Shown: positions 58,241-64,000 of the stretch, piece by piece
How positions within the stretch are numbered: the stretch's first letter is position 1
How the letters are laid out: every line of letters starts with the position of its first letter
Source: Coriobacteriaceae bacterium
GTDB taxonomy: Bacteria; Actinomycetota; Coriobacteriia; Coriobacteriales; Coriobacteriaceae
DNA: 64,000 nucleotides
Assembly (NCBI GenBank): GCA_025757745.1
Contig: CP107217.1
Location: 1,736,001-1,800,000, forward strand
Reading direction: 5' to 3'
The notes under the pieces: generated by a model
The model's input: the letters and a program-made list of their open reading frames with translations, nothing else
Told to the model about the DNA's origin: nothing
Database searches by the model: none
Program-made: the position numbers and the translations under genes

Positions 58241-58270
58241 CAAGGGTGCCTGTCCCCTTCGTGGTGGTTT
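58231..58270. repeat. GGGGACAGGCACC hairpin, copy 4 (inverted orientation)
   Basis: AAAACCACCACAAGGG pairs with CCCCTTCGTGGTGGTTT around TGCCTGT. Relative to copies 1-3 the loop reads in the opposite direction. It lies between the rplA terminator and the leucine leader. Confidence 0.75.
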
Positions 58271-58280
58271 CGTTGACTCA

Positions 58281-58325
58281 AAAGCAAGAGACCCGGTCCT
58301 GCACGAGGCAGAACCGGGTCTCTTT
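58281..58325 (-). terminator. Terminator after rplA
   Basis: AAGAGACCCGGT pairs with ACCGGGTCTCTT around a nested CTGC/GCAG hairpin, with TGCTTTT following on the minus strand. It lies about 35 bp after the rplA stop. Confidence 0.75.
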
Positions 58326-58360
58326 AGCAATGCTTGCTTTGCTCAGGCAGTAACTGTTAG

Positions 58361-59068
58361 TTACTCAGCCAGGAAGTCGCGCTGGATAGCGGGATCGACC
58401 TTGACGCCAGGGCCCATGGTGGAAGACACGGAGATGGACTTGACGTACTTGCCCTTAGCAGAAGAGGGCTTGACGCGCAGGATCTCGGTGTACAGGGCAG
58501 CGTAGTTCTCGACGAGCTGCTGCTCAGAGAAGGACTTCTTGCCCAGGGGCACGTGGCAGATGCCGTAGCGGTCGGCGCGGTACTCAACGCGGCCAGCCTT
58601 GAGCTCGGAGACCATCTTGGCGACGTCCATGGTCACGGTGCCGAGCTTGGGGTTCGGCATGAGGCCACGGGGACCAAGGATCTTACCGATGCGGCCAACC
58701 TTGGCCATCATGTTCGGCGTAGCGATAGCGGCGTCGAAGTTGATCTCGCCCTTCTGAATCTGGGCGACAAGCTCGTCGGAACCGATGATGTCGGCGCCGG
58801 CAGCCTCAGCCTCGCGGGCCTTCTCGCCCTCGGCGAAGACGGCAACACGAACGGTCTTGCCGGTGCCGTGAGGCAGGGAGATGGAACCACGGATGTTCTG
58901 GTCAGCCTTACGAGTATCGATGCCCAGACGGAAGTGGGCCTCGACGGTCTCGTCGAACTTGGCGGTGTCGAGCTCCTTGATGAGCTTGGCAGCCTGAAGG
59001 GGGGTGTAGAGCGTGGCGCGGTCGATCTTCTCGGCAGCGGCGTTATAGCTCTTACCATGCTTAGCCAT
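58361..59068 (-). CDS. rplA: 50S ribosomal protein L1
   Basis: Protein of 235 residues forming the L1 stalk that moves deacylated tRNA through the E site. MAKHGKSYNAAAEKID, VFAEGEKAREAEAAGAD, MPNPKLGTVT and SSTMGPGVKVD identify it. The ATG eight bases after AGGAGG was chosen over one six bases upstream. L1 often represses its own rplK-rplA mRNA. Confidence 0.97.
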   Translation of the reverse strand: MAKHGKSYNAAAEKIDRATLYTPLQAAKLIKELDTAKFDETVEAHFRLGIDTRKADQNIRGSISLPHGTGKTVRVAVFAEGEKAREAEAAGADIIGSDELVAQIQKGEINFDAAIATPNMMAKVGRIGKILGPRGLMPNPKLGTVTMDVAKMVSELKAGRVEYRADRYGICHVPLGKKSFSEQQLVENYAALYTEILRVKPSSAKGKYVKSISVSSTMGPGVKVDPAIQRDFLAE

Positions 59069-59185
59069 GTGCATTACCTCCTGTGGTTAAACGGGCGCGA
59101 GCCCTCCCACATCGTATCGTGTGCCCTATTGCACACATTTAACGGGCGCCCCGGTTGGAGCACCCGTCATTACCAAAAGAAATCG
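59069..59185 (-). promoter_or_regulatory. Structured gap between rplK and rplA
   Basis: A 117-bp gap, unusually long for this pair. It holds a hairpin GTGTGC/GCACAC (59120-59137) between two direct copies of TTWAACGGGCGC (about 59086 and 59139). A regulatory role is possible; no L1-type site can be shown by eye. Confidence 0.4.
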
Positions 59186-59614
59186 CTACTCAGCGATGGT
59201 GACGCCCATGGAACGGGCGGTACCGGCGATGATCTTCTTGGCGGCGTCAATGTCGTTGGCATTGAGGTCCGGCATCTTGATCTCGGCGATCTTGGTGAGC
59301 TGCTCCTGGGAGAGCTGACCAACCTTGTCGGCCTGGGGCTTAGCGGAACCAGACTTGAGGTTCAGCTCCTTCTTGATGAGGTGAGCCGCCGGCGGGGTCT
59401 TGGTGATGAAGGAGAAGGACTTATCCTCGAAGACAGTGATCTCAACGGGGATGATGTCGCCCTTCTTGTCCTGCGTCTCGGCGTTAAAGGCCTGGCAGAA
59501 CTGCATGATGTTCACGCCAGCTGCGCCCAGGGCGGGGCCGACGGGAGGAGCGGGGTTAGCTGCACCAGCAGGAATCTGGAGCTTAATGACGTTGGCAACC
59601 TTCTTCTCAGCCAT
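59186..59614 (-). CDS. rplK: 50S ribosomal protein L11
   Basis: Protein of 142 residues at the GTPase-associated centre; it is needed for RelA activation and binds thiostrepton with 23S rRNA. KLQIPAGAANPAPPVGPALGAAGVNI carries the proline-rich N-terminal helix. GTARSMGV closes it. ATG chosen six bases after AAAGGA. Confidence 0.97.
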   Translation of the reverse strand: MAEKKVANVIKLQIPAGAANPAPPVGPALGAAGVNIMQFCQAFNAETQDKKGDIIPVEITVFEDKSFSFITKTPPAAHLIKKELNLKSGSAKPQADKVGQLSQEQLTKIAEIKMPDLNANDIDAAKKIIAGTARSMGVTIAE

Positions 59615-59734
59615 GGTCATTCCTTTCGAATCACGAGTGTGAAGTACTTGCTATATCGTAAGCACGCACGTGTTAGAAGCACTCCTGAGATGAGCAGTCA
59701 CAGAAGAAGCACGCTCGAGCGAACGGACGAAAAC

Positions 59735-60271
59735 TTAAGCGATGACAGCAACCTGGTTAAAGTCGAGCTCGACCGGCGTCTCACGGCCAAAGATCATCAG
59801 GGTGACCTTCAGCTTGCCTGCCTCGGTGTTAACCTCGGAGACCTTGCCATCAAAGTCGGTAAGCGGGCCATCGGTGACACGGACGGACGTGCCGACCTGA
59901 ATATCGACCGAGGTGCGCTTGGGCGAATCGCCCTTACCGGGACGACGAGTCATCTTATTGTACTCGTCGCGGGAAAGCGGAGCGGGCTTGCCATTGCCGC
60001 CCAGGAAACCGGTAACACCGGGCGTGTTGCGAACACACGTCCACGCATCGTCATCCATCTCCATGCGAACCAGGACATAACCCGGGAAAATCTTGGAATC
60101 CTTGGTCTCGCGCTTGCCACCCTCTTTGATCTCGGTGACGCGCTCCATAGGAATCTCGATATCAAAGATACGGTCCTGCATGCCCATGGTCTCGATGCGA
60201 TGCTCGAGATCGGACTTAACGCGGTTCTCGTATCCAGAGTAAGTGTGAACGACGTACCAACGCTTAGACAT
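59735..60271 (-). CDS. nusG: Transcription termination/antitermination factor NusG
   Basis: Protein of 178 residues. The NGN domain (WYVVHTYSGYENRVKSDLEHRI, FPGYVLVRM, TPGVTGFLG) binds polymerase, and the C-terminal KOW domain (GTSVRVTDGPLTDFDGKVSEVN) contacts Rho or S10. Three bases separate it from secE. In the order secE-nusG-rplK-rplA seen in most bacteria. Confidence 0.97.
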   Translation of the reverse strand: MSKRWYVVHTYSGYENRVKSDLEHRIETMGMQDRIFDIEIPMERVTEIKEGGKRETKDSKIFPGYVLVRMEMDDDAWTCVRNTPGVTGFLGGNGKPAPLSRDEYNKMTRRPGKGDSPKRTSVDIQVGTSVRVTDGPLTDFDGKVSEVNTEAGKLKVTLMIFGRETPVELDFNQVAVIA

Positions 60272-60274
60272 GGT

Positions 60275-60613
60275 TTAGCCCCTCAATCCAGAGAACAGAG
60301 CAAGAGCCTCGCCAAAGCCAGCATCGAGCAGAGCGATGACGACGCCGACGACGATCAGAGAAGCGCAAACGACGACCGAGTAGTTCACGAGCTCCTTCTT
60401 ATCGGGCCACGTGACACGCTTCATCTCGGACTTCACCGAAGCGAAATACTTCTTGGTGCGGGCGAAGAAACCAGGCTTCTCATTCTTCTTGGACTTCGCA
60501 GCCTTCTCGTTCTTCTTGGCAACGGCCTTCTTGGCCTCAACCTTGGAGTTGGCGGCAGCGTTGTTGGCAGGTACCGGCTGCTGAGCCTTCTTCTTGTTCT
60601 TCTTGTTGGCCAT
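60275..60613 (-). CDS. secE: Preprotein translocase subunit SecE
   Basis: Protein of 112 residues. The first ~48 residues are a lysine/alanine-rich cytoplasmic extension (MANKKNKKKAQQPVP, KKAVAKKNEKAAKSKK), then the conserved FASVKSEMKRVTWPDKKEL and one membrane helix (YSVVVCASLIVVGVVIALLDAGF). It braces SecY in the membrane. The extended N-terminus is common in actinobacteria. Confidence 0.95.
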   Translation of the reverse strand: MANKKNKKKAQQPVPANNAAANSKVEAKKAVAKKNEKAAKSKKNEKPGFFARTKKYFASVKSEMKRVTWPDKKELVNYSVVVCASLIVVGVVIALLDAGFGEALALFSGLRG

Positions 60614-60689
60614 TTGGGTTACCTCCGCGCAATGCGCTTATACATGAGTAAACCGTAAGCCCCCAATTGGGAGCTTACGGAATAATGAC

Positions 60690-60765
60690 TGGCACGCCAG
60701 GAAGGACTCGAACCCTCAACACTCGGTTTTGGAGACCGATGCTCTACCAATTGAACTACTGGCGT
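60690..60765 (-). tRNA. tRNA-Trp (CCA)
   Basis: Cloverleaf of 76 nt with CCA encoded. Acceptor ACGCCAG/CTGGCGT, anticodon loop CTCCAAA giving CCA, and the T-arm GTTCGAGTC. It lies inside the operon between rpmG and secE, so it must be cut out of the mRNA. Confidence 0.95.
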
Positions 60766-60778
60766 ATGTGACTAGAGA

Positions 60779-60928
60779 CTAGCGAGTCTCTTTGTGCAGC
60801 GTGTGGTGACGGCACCAGGGGCAATACTTCTTGATCTCCATACGATCAGGCATGTTCGACTTGTTCTTGGTGGTCGTATAGTTGCGGCGCTTGCACTCAG
60901 TGCACGCAAGAGTAACTAGAGTACGCAT
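60779..60928 (-). CDS. rpmG: 50S ribosomal protein L33
   Basis: Protein of 49 residues, MRTLVTLACTECKRRNYTTT at the start. Four cysteines in two CxxC pairs (CTEC and CPWC) form the zinc-binding version. KNKSNMPDRMEIKKYCPWCRHHTLHKETR completes the family pattern. It is the first gene of the operon with tRNA-Trp and secE. Confidence 0.95.
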   Translation of the reverse strand: MRTLVTLACTECKRRNYTTTKNKSNMPDRMEIKKYCPWCRHHTLHKETR

Positions 60929-61144
60929 TTATCCTGAACCTTTCATTTCCGCCCCGTACGGGCACGAGTTGGTACTTTATCAGCTCTACGTAAGTGCTGT
61001 CAATGAAAACCTCGAATCAATTGGTTCTCGCTGGATCCATTCATATTTGGAACACATCAATGAAGCCAGTGAGATCTAATCGATCCCTCACGCTCGGCTT
61101 AAGAGCGAGCGAAGCGCAATCGTCAGGGAACAAGCCCCGCGTAG
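60929..61144. other. Promoter region of the rpmG-secE-nusG operon
   Basis: No gene. On the minus strand TTGACA (60998-61003), an 18-bp spacer and TAAAGT (60974-60979) form a strong promoter. Upstream, GAGGTTTTCATTGACAGC matches the tuf promoter flank (GAGGTTTTCGTTGACAGC). A very degenerate form of the 24-bp element may lie at 61013-61036. Confidence 0.75.
60974..61003 (-). promoter_or_regulatory. Promoter of rpmG-tRNA-Trp-secE-nusG-rplKA
   Basis: TTGACA, 18 bp, TAAAGT on the minus strand, about 45 bp upstream of the rpmG start. The -35 hexamer is perfect. Confidence 0.8.
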
Positions 61145-61178
61145 AAAAGAACCCGGCACCCTATAAGTGCCGGGTTCT
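61145..61178 (-). terminator. Intrinsic terminator after tuf
   Basis: On the minus strand AGAACCCGGCAC pairs with GTGCCGGGTTCT around a 7-nt loop and is followed by TTTTCT, about 30 bp after the tuf stop. Confidence 0.88.
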
Positions 61179-61207
61179 CTCTAAGTCAGCTATATCAAAG
61201 AGCTAAT

Positions 61208-62398
61208 TTACTCAATGATCGTGGAGACGATGCCCGAACCGACGGTGTGGCCACCCTCGCGGATAGCGAAGCGCAGGCCCTCCTCCATAGCGATCGGGTG
61301 AATGAGGTCGCCCTCGATGGTGATGTGGTCACCAGGCATAGCCATCTCGGTGCCCTCGGGCAGCTTGACCGTACCGGTAACGTCGGTGGTACGGAAGTAG
61401 AACTGAGGACGATAACCATCGAAGAACGGGGTGTGACGGCCGCCCTCCTCCTTGGTCAGAACGTAGATCTCGCCGGTGAACTTGGTGTGCGGGGTAACCG
61501 AACCGGGCTTGCAGAGAACCTGGCCGCGCTCGATGTCCTCGCGCTTGATGCCGCGGAGCAGCAGACCGACGTTGTCGCCAGCCTCGCAGAAGTCCATGGA
61601 CTTACGGAACATCTCGATACCGGTAACGACGGTGTTCTGGGTATCCTTGATGCCGACGATCTCGACGGGCTCGTTGAGCTTGAGCTCACCGCGCTCGACA
61701 CGGCCGGTAGCAACGGTACCACGGCCGGAGATGGTCATAACGTCCTCAACGGCCATCAGGAACGGGAGGTCGTTGTTACGAGCAGGCGTCGGGATGTACT
61801 CGTCGACGGCGTTCATGAGCTCGCGGATAGCGTCCATCCACTTGGCGTCGCCCTCAAGAGCGCCCAGAGCGGAACCACGGATGACGGGGATGTCGTCGCC
61901 GGGGAAATCGTACTCGGAGAGGAGCTCACGGGTCTCCATCTCGACGAGGTCGATGAGCTCGTCATCGTCAACCATGTCGCACTTGTTCAGGAAGACGACG
62001 ATGTAAGGAACGCCGACCTGACGGGCGAGCAGGATGTGCTCGCGGGTCTGAGCCATGGGGCCGTCGGTAGCGGCGATGACCAGGATAGCGCCGTCCATCT
62101 GAGCAGCACCGGAGATCATGTTCTTGACGTAGTCAGCGTGGCCCGGGCAGTCAACGTGAGCGTAGTGACGGGCAGCAGTCTCGTACTCAACGTGGGAGAC
62201 GGAGATCGTAATGCCGCGCTCGCGCTCCTCGGGAGCCTTGTCGATGTTCTCGAACGCAGTGAAGTCAGCCTTGCAGCCCTCGGTCTCGGAGAGAACCTTG
62301 GTGATGGCGGCGGTCAGCGTGGTCTTGCCGTGGTCGACGTGACCAATGGTGCCGATGTTAACATGCGGCTTAGTGCGCTCAAACTTCTCTTTGGCCAT
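61208..62398 (-). CDS. tuf: Elongation factor Tu
   Basis: Protein of 396 residues that delivers aminoacyl-tRNA. G1 GHVDHGKTT, G3 DCPGHADYVKNMISGAAQMDG and G4 NKCDMVDD are intact, and the effector region RERGITI is typical. ATG six to eight bases after GAGGAGGG. It is not in the str operon; instead it follows three tRNA genes in one unit with its own terminator. Confidence 0.97.
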   Translation of the reverse strand: MAKEKFERTKPHVNIGTIGHVDHGKTTLTAAITKVLSETEGCKADFTAFENIDKAPEERERGITISVSHVEYETAARHYAHVDCPGHADYVKNMISGAAQMDGAILVIAATDGPMAQTREHILLARQVGVPYIVVFLNKCDMVDDDELIDLVEMETRELLSEYDFPGDDIPVIRGSALGALEGDAKWMDAIRELMNAVDEYIPTPARNNDLPFLMAVEDVMTISGRGTVATGRVERGELKLNEPVEIVGIKDTQNTVVTGIEMFRKSMDFCEAGDNVGLLLRGIKREDIERGQVLCKPGSVTPHTKFTGEIYVLTKEEGGRHTPFFDGYRPQFYFRTTDVTGTVKLPEGTEMAMPGDHITIEGDLIHPIAMEEGLRFAIREGGHTVGSGIVSTIIE

Positions 62399-62494
62399 AA
62401 AGCCCTCCTCTAAACAGGTCGTCCCCGGACGGGACTTTGCCTTTATACCATAGTGGCCTCTCAACATACTATTGAGAAGCCACCGTGTTACCTA

Positions 62495-62571
62495 TGGTAG
62501 CGGTGACTGGATTCGAACCAGTGACGCCACGGGTATGAACCGTGTGCTCTAACCAACTGAGCTACACCGCC
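62495..62571 (-). tRNA. tRNA-Met (CAT), elongator type
   Basis: 77 nt with CCA encoded. Anticodon stem CACGG/CCGTG around TTCATAC gives CAT. The initiator GGG/CCC anticodon stem is absent. The first acceptor pair is G-T. A CAT-bearing tRNA-Ile (lysidine type) cannot be fully excluded by eye. Confidence 0.88.
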
Positions 62572-62574
62572 GGA

Positions 62575-62650
62575 TGGAGCCTGCAACCAGACTTGAACTG
62601 GTGACCTCTTCGTTACCAACGAAGTGCTCTACCGACTGAGCTATACAGGC
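62575..62650 (-). tRNA. tRNA-Thr (GGT)
   Basis: 76 nt with CCA encoded. Acceptor GCCTGTA/TGCAGGC, anticodon loop TTGGTAA reading GGT. Three bases separate it from tRNA-Met. Confidence 0.94.
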
Positions 62651-62660
62651 ACTTGACGGG

Positions 62661-62742
62661 TGGGAGCTATAGGATTCGAACCTATGTAGGCAGAGCCAAC
62701 GGGTTTACAGCCCGTCCCCATTAACCACTCGGGCAAACTCCC
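62661..62742 (-). tRNA. tRNA-Tyr (GTA)
   Basis: 82 nt, class II with a long variable arm. Anticodon loop CTGTAAA reading GTA; acceptor GGGAGTT/AGCTCCC. The 3' end is followed by CCC, so CCA must be added after transcription. Confidence 0.93.
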
Positions 62743-62804
62743 AATCGTTCAAGTATCCGCAGGTCCTTTGGTCTTTTGGACCGCCGCCCCCGCGAACGAA
62801 AAAG

Positions 62805-62834
62805 ATAATACGATGCAACCTTGGGGGCTGTCAA
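62805..62834 (-). promoter_or_regulatory. Promoter of the tRNA-Tyr-Thr-Met-tuf operon
   Basis: On the minus strand a perfect TTGACA (62829-62834), an 18-bp spacer and TATTAT (62805-62810), about 60 bp upstream of tRNA-Tyr. Confidence 0.85.
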
Positions 62835-62845
62835 CGAAAACCTCT

Positions 62846-62869
62846 AGATACACGGTGCCGGGCGTATCT
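62846..62869 (-). promoter_or_regulatory. 24-bp element (copy 4), 11 bp from the tuf -35 box
   Basis: Plus strand AGATACACGG, TGCC, GGGCGTATCT. This copy has perfect 6-bp inverted ends (AGATAC and GTATCT). It lies 11 bp (one helical turn) further from the -35 box than copy 3 does at the str promoter. Confidence 0.65.
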
Positions 62870-63049
62870 ATATAGCCGTGACCTGCGGTTTTGTTGAGTT
62901 TGGATATGAAGGACGCTGGATTTGCATGTAGCGGTGACATTTCACGAGGGAATACTTTGTCGTAGTGGAGTGAGCCTGCAGAACATCCCTTCGATAACGA
63001 CTCATTTGCACCTATATATAGGTGGAGATCGGGCTTCCGCGGCAAATTC

Positions 63050-63193
63050 GAGCGTGGATTATCTCCCGTTTGAAATCGAGCGTTGATAACCTCCCGCTTT
63101 TGGCGTGCCACTGGGCCCAAAGTGGGAGATTGTCTACGTTCATTCTCTAGGCGGGAGATTTTCCACTCTCGTGTGTCCGAATATCCACGCTCG
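63050..63193. repeat. Cluster of five ~20-bp repeats in two orientations
   Basis: CGAGCGTGGATTATCTCCCG (63050) and CGAGCGTTGATAACCTCCCG (63078) read one way. GTGGGAGATTGTCTACGTTC (63123), CGGGAGATTTTCCACTCTCG (63153) and a shortened GAATATCCACGCTCG (63179) read the other. Spacing is 21-45 bp. No open frame crosses it convincingly. Confidence 0.7.
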
Positions 63194-63224
63194 ATGACGA
63201 TGGTCAACCTCGCCCCGGCTTCTG

Positions 63225-63439
63225 TCTCGATCTGTAACAGTAAGAGGGTTATTCCTCCTCTATCTGTTACAGATCGAGATGTTTCCCTGGCGGTCTCCAG
63301 TTTATCTAAATCTGTAACAACAAGAACGGTTTTCCTTCCCTAGTTGTTACAGATTGAGACACTTCTCAGCTCGCCCCCAGATTGTCTAAATCTGTAACAG
63401 CTGGGAGCTGAATGCTCGTCCTCGTGTTACAGATCGAGA
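63225..63439. repeat. Array B of 15-bp repeats, 40-bp period
   Basis: Six half-sites alternate in orientation: TCTCGATCTGTAACA or TCTAAATCTGTAACA at 63225, 63305 and 63385, and TGTTACAGATCGAGA or TGTTACAGATTGAGA at 63265, 63345 and 63425. All starts are exactly 40 bp apart, with 25-nt spacers of unrelated sequence. Same layout as array A at 56594-56728. Confidence 0.88.
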
Positions 63440-63464
63440 TTGTCGACTAACCCCAACCAAGCCC

Positions 63465-64000
63465 TTAAGCCAGTACCTCAGACCCGTTGTACAGTCTACT
63501 GCCTTTAAACGAGCGCAGCAGGAGTTCGCGACGTTCATCGAGGTCCTTCAGTTCGCAGGGGAACACGAACAGCATCACGTTTTGATGATACTTGTAATCT
63601 GCATAGACATCCGGATCGCCCAAACGTGTGGGTGTGGACACGATACCATCCGACATATGCTCGCTTGAGCCCACATAAATTCCCAGATAGTCACTGTAGT
63701 TCTTATCGTGACCGCCCTTTTGATACTTTGCGATAAGGTAGCAGCCAGGCGTATCAAAGCCGTTAAACGCAGCATCGACAGCCCTTTCCTGCTGGCAGAC
63801 AAACTTGTGCAGGGGCATCACCGTCGACGCACTTTCGAAAATCGACTGCCTTGCGGCGTTGATCTTTTTGCGAGCCTCGGCGGCTTCTCTTGAGTCCTGG
63901 AACGCTTTCACAGCACCGTCCAGCGCGCCAACTGCCGCGCCAACGCCATCGGCCGCTACTCCGAACCCCTTGCCAATGCCATCGGCAACGACACGCGCAC
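63465..64000 (-). CDS. Partial protein with a GIY-YIG-like C-terminal domain
   Basis: Open to the right edge, at least 178 residues; the start is outside the window. The upstream part is a glycine/alanine repeat (VADGIGKGFG, VAADGVGAAVGALDGAVKAF). A charged helix follows, then PGCYLIAKYQKGGHDKNYSDYLGIYVGSSEHM, with the two strands and GSS spacing of GIY-YIG nucleases, and ERRELLLRSFKG...LYNG near the end gives the expected Glu and Asn. Function unknown; a defence or stress nuclease is one possibility. Confidence 0.7.
   Translation of the reverse strand, partial: ARVVADGIGKGFGVAADGVGAAVGALDGAVKAFQDSREAAEARKKINAARQSIFESASTVMPLHKFVCQQERAVDAAFNGFDTPGCYLIAKYQKGGHDKNYSDYLGIYVGSSEHMSDGIVSTPTRLGDPDVYADYKYHQNVMLFVFPCELKDLDERRELLLRSFKGSRLYNGSEVLA

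Larger units (their letters stand above)
62743..63464. other. Promoter and repeat zone right of the tRNA-tuf operon
   Basis: About 720 bp without genes. In order: tRNA-tuf promoter (62805-62834), 24-bp element (62846-62869), an uncharacterised stretch (62870-63045), a cluster of five ~20-bp repeats (63050-63193) and array B of 15-bp repeats (63225-63439). The weak open frame across 62749-63207 crosses promoter and repeats and is not believed. Confidence 0.8.

Noticed and set aside
62495..62571. Initiator tRNA-Met
   Set aside because: The anticodon stem lacks the three G-C pairs of initiators, so an elongator is favoured.
62749..63207. A 152-codon minus-strand gene next to tRNA-Tyr
   Set aside because: The frame crosses the tRNA-tuf promoter, the 24-bp element and the repeat cluster, and its translation looks random.
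63225..63439. A classical CRISPR array
   Set aside because: Repeats are 15 bp, alternate in orientation, spacers are 25 nt and no cas gene is visible, so the CRISPR label does not fit despite the regular spacing.

Overview
This 64 kb window looks like chromosome of a high-GC Gram-positive gut bacterium of the class Coriobacteriia, most like Collinsella. That assignment is an inference from gene content, codon use (GC-rich third positions, frequent GTG and TTG starts) and dispersed repeats; no 16S gene is present. Most genes lie on the minus strand. The window holds most of the translation and transcription machinery, split into several operons and interleaved with metabolic genes.

Layout, in window coordinates. 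0.5-6.4 kb: S10-type ribosomal operon rplC-rplD-rplW-rplB-rpsS-rplV-rpsC-rplP-rpmC-rpsQ-rplN-rplX, read leftwards and closed by a strong terminator directly after rplX. 6.8-10 kb: histidine phosphatase, cation diffusion facilitator, stand-alone PTS EIIC. 10-20.2 kb: complete type II fatty-acid synthesis operon fabH-acpP-fabK-fabD-fabG-fabF-accB-fabZ-accC-accDA (accD and accA fused), with a divergent birA and paired palindromic operators between them. 20.2-24 kb: str operon rpsL-rpsG-fusA with rpsJ appended and tuf missing. 24-32.2 kb: rpoB-rpoC. 32.4-34.9 kb: galU, then rplJ-rplL with an attenuator-like leader. 35-43 kb: aminotransferase, unknown protein, family 6 uracil/hypoxanthine-DNA glycosylase, GH13 alpha-amylase, MFS exporter, FeoA-FeoB fusion. 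43-51.8 kb: hydrolase, PTS EIIA, asnS, WYL-like regulator, a three-gene TrpXYZ-type ABC transporter, MscS channel. 51.8-56.4 kb: a ParB-like/BMP sensor-like protein with a phosphoesterase, then an ECF sigma factor with its DUF4179-type membrane partner. 56.4-58.2 kb: decayed leucine operon (leuL leader with attenuator, leuA pseudogene, leuB fragment). 58.3-62.8 kb: rpmG-tRNA-Trp-secE-nusG-rplK-rplA, and tRNA-Tyr-tRNA-Thr-tRNA-Met-tuf. 62.8-64 kb: a repeat-rich zone and a partial GIY-YIG-like gene running off the right edge.

Three signals are not explained by genes. (i) Three large fold-back elements lie just upstream of the rplC, rpsL and rplJ operons. They share a core with a compensated stem change, while their 35-40 bp arms differ in sequence. 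(ii) A 24-bp element recurs upstream of rplB, rplC, rpsL and the tRNA-tuf operon, directly beside or one helical turn from the -35 box in the two clearest cases. (iii) Two arrays of a 15-bp repeat in alternating orientation sit at exactly 40-bp intervals with 25-nt unique spacers (56594-56728 and 63225-63439).

Operationally the window is a growth hub: translation factors, RNA polymerase, membrane-lipid synthesis and its biotin ligase, with regulated import and export genes between them. Loss of the leucine pathway suggests leucine auxotrophy unless a second leu locus exists elsewhere.
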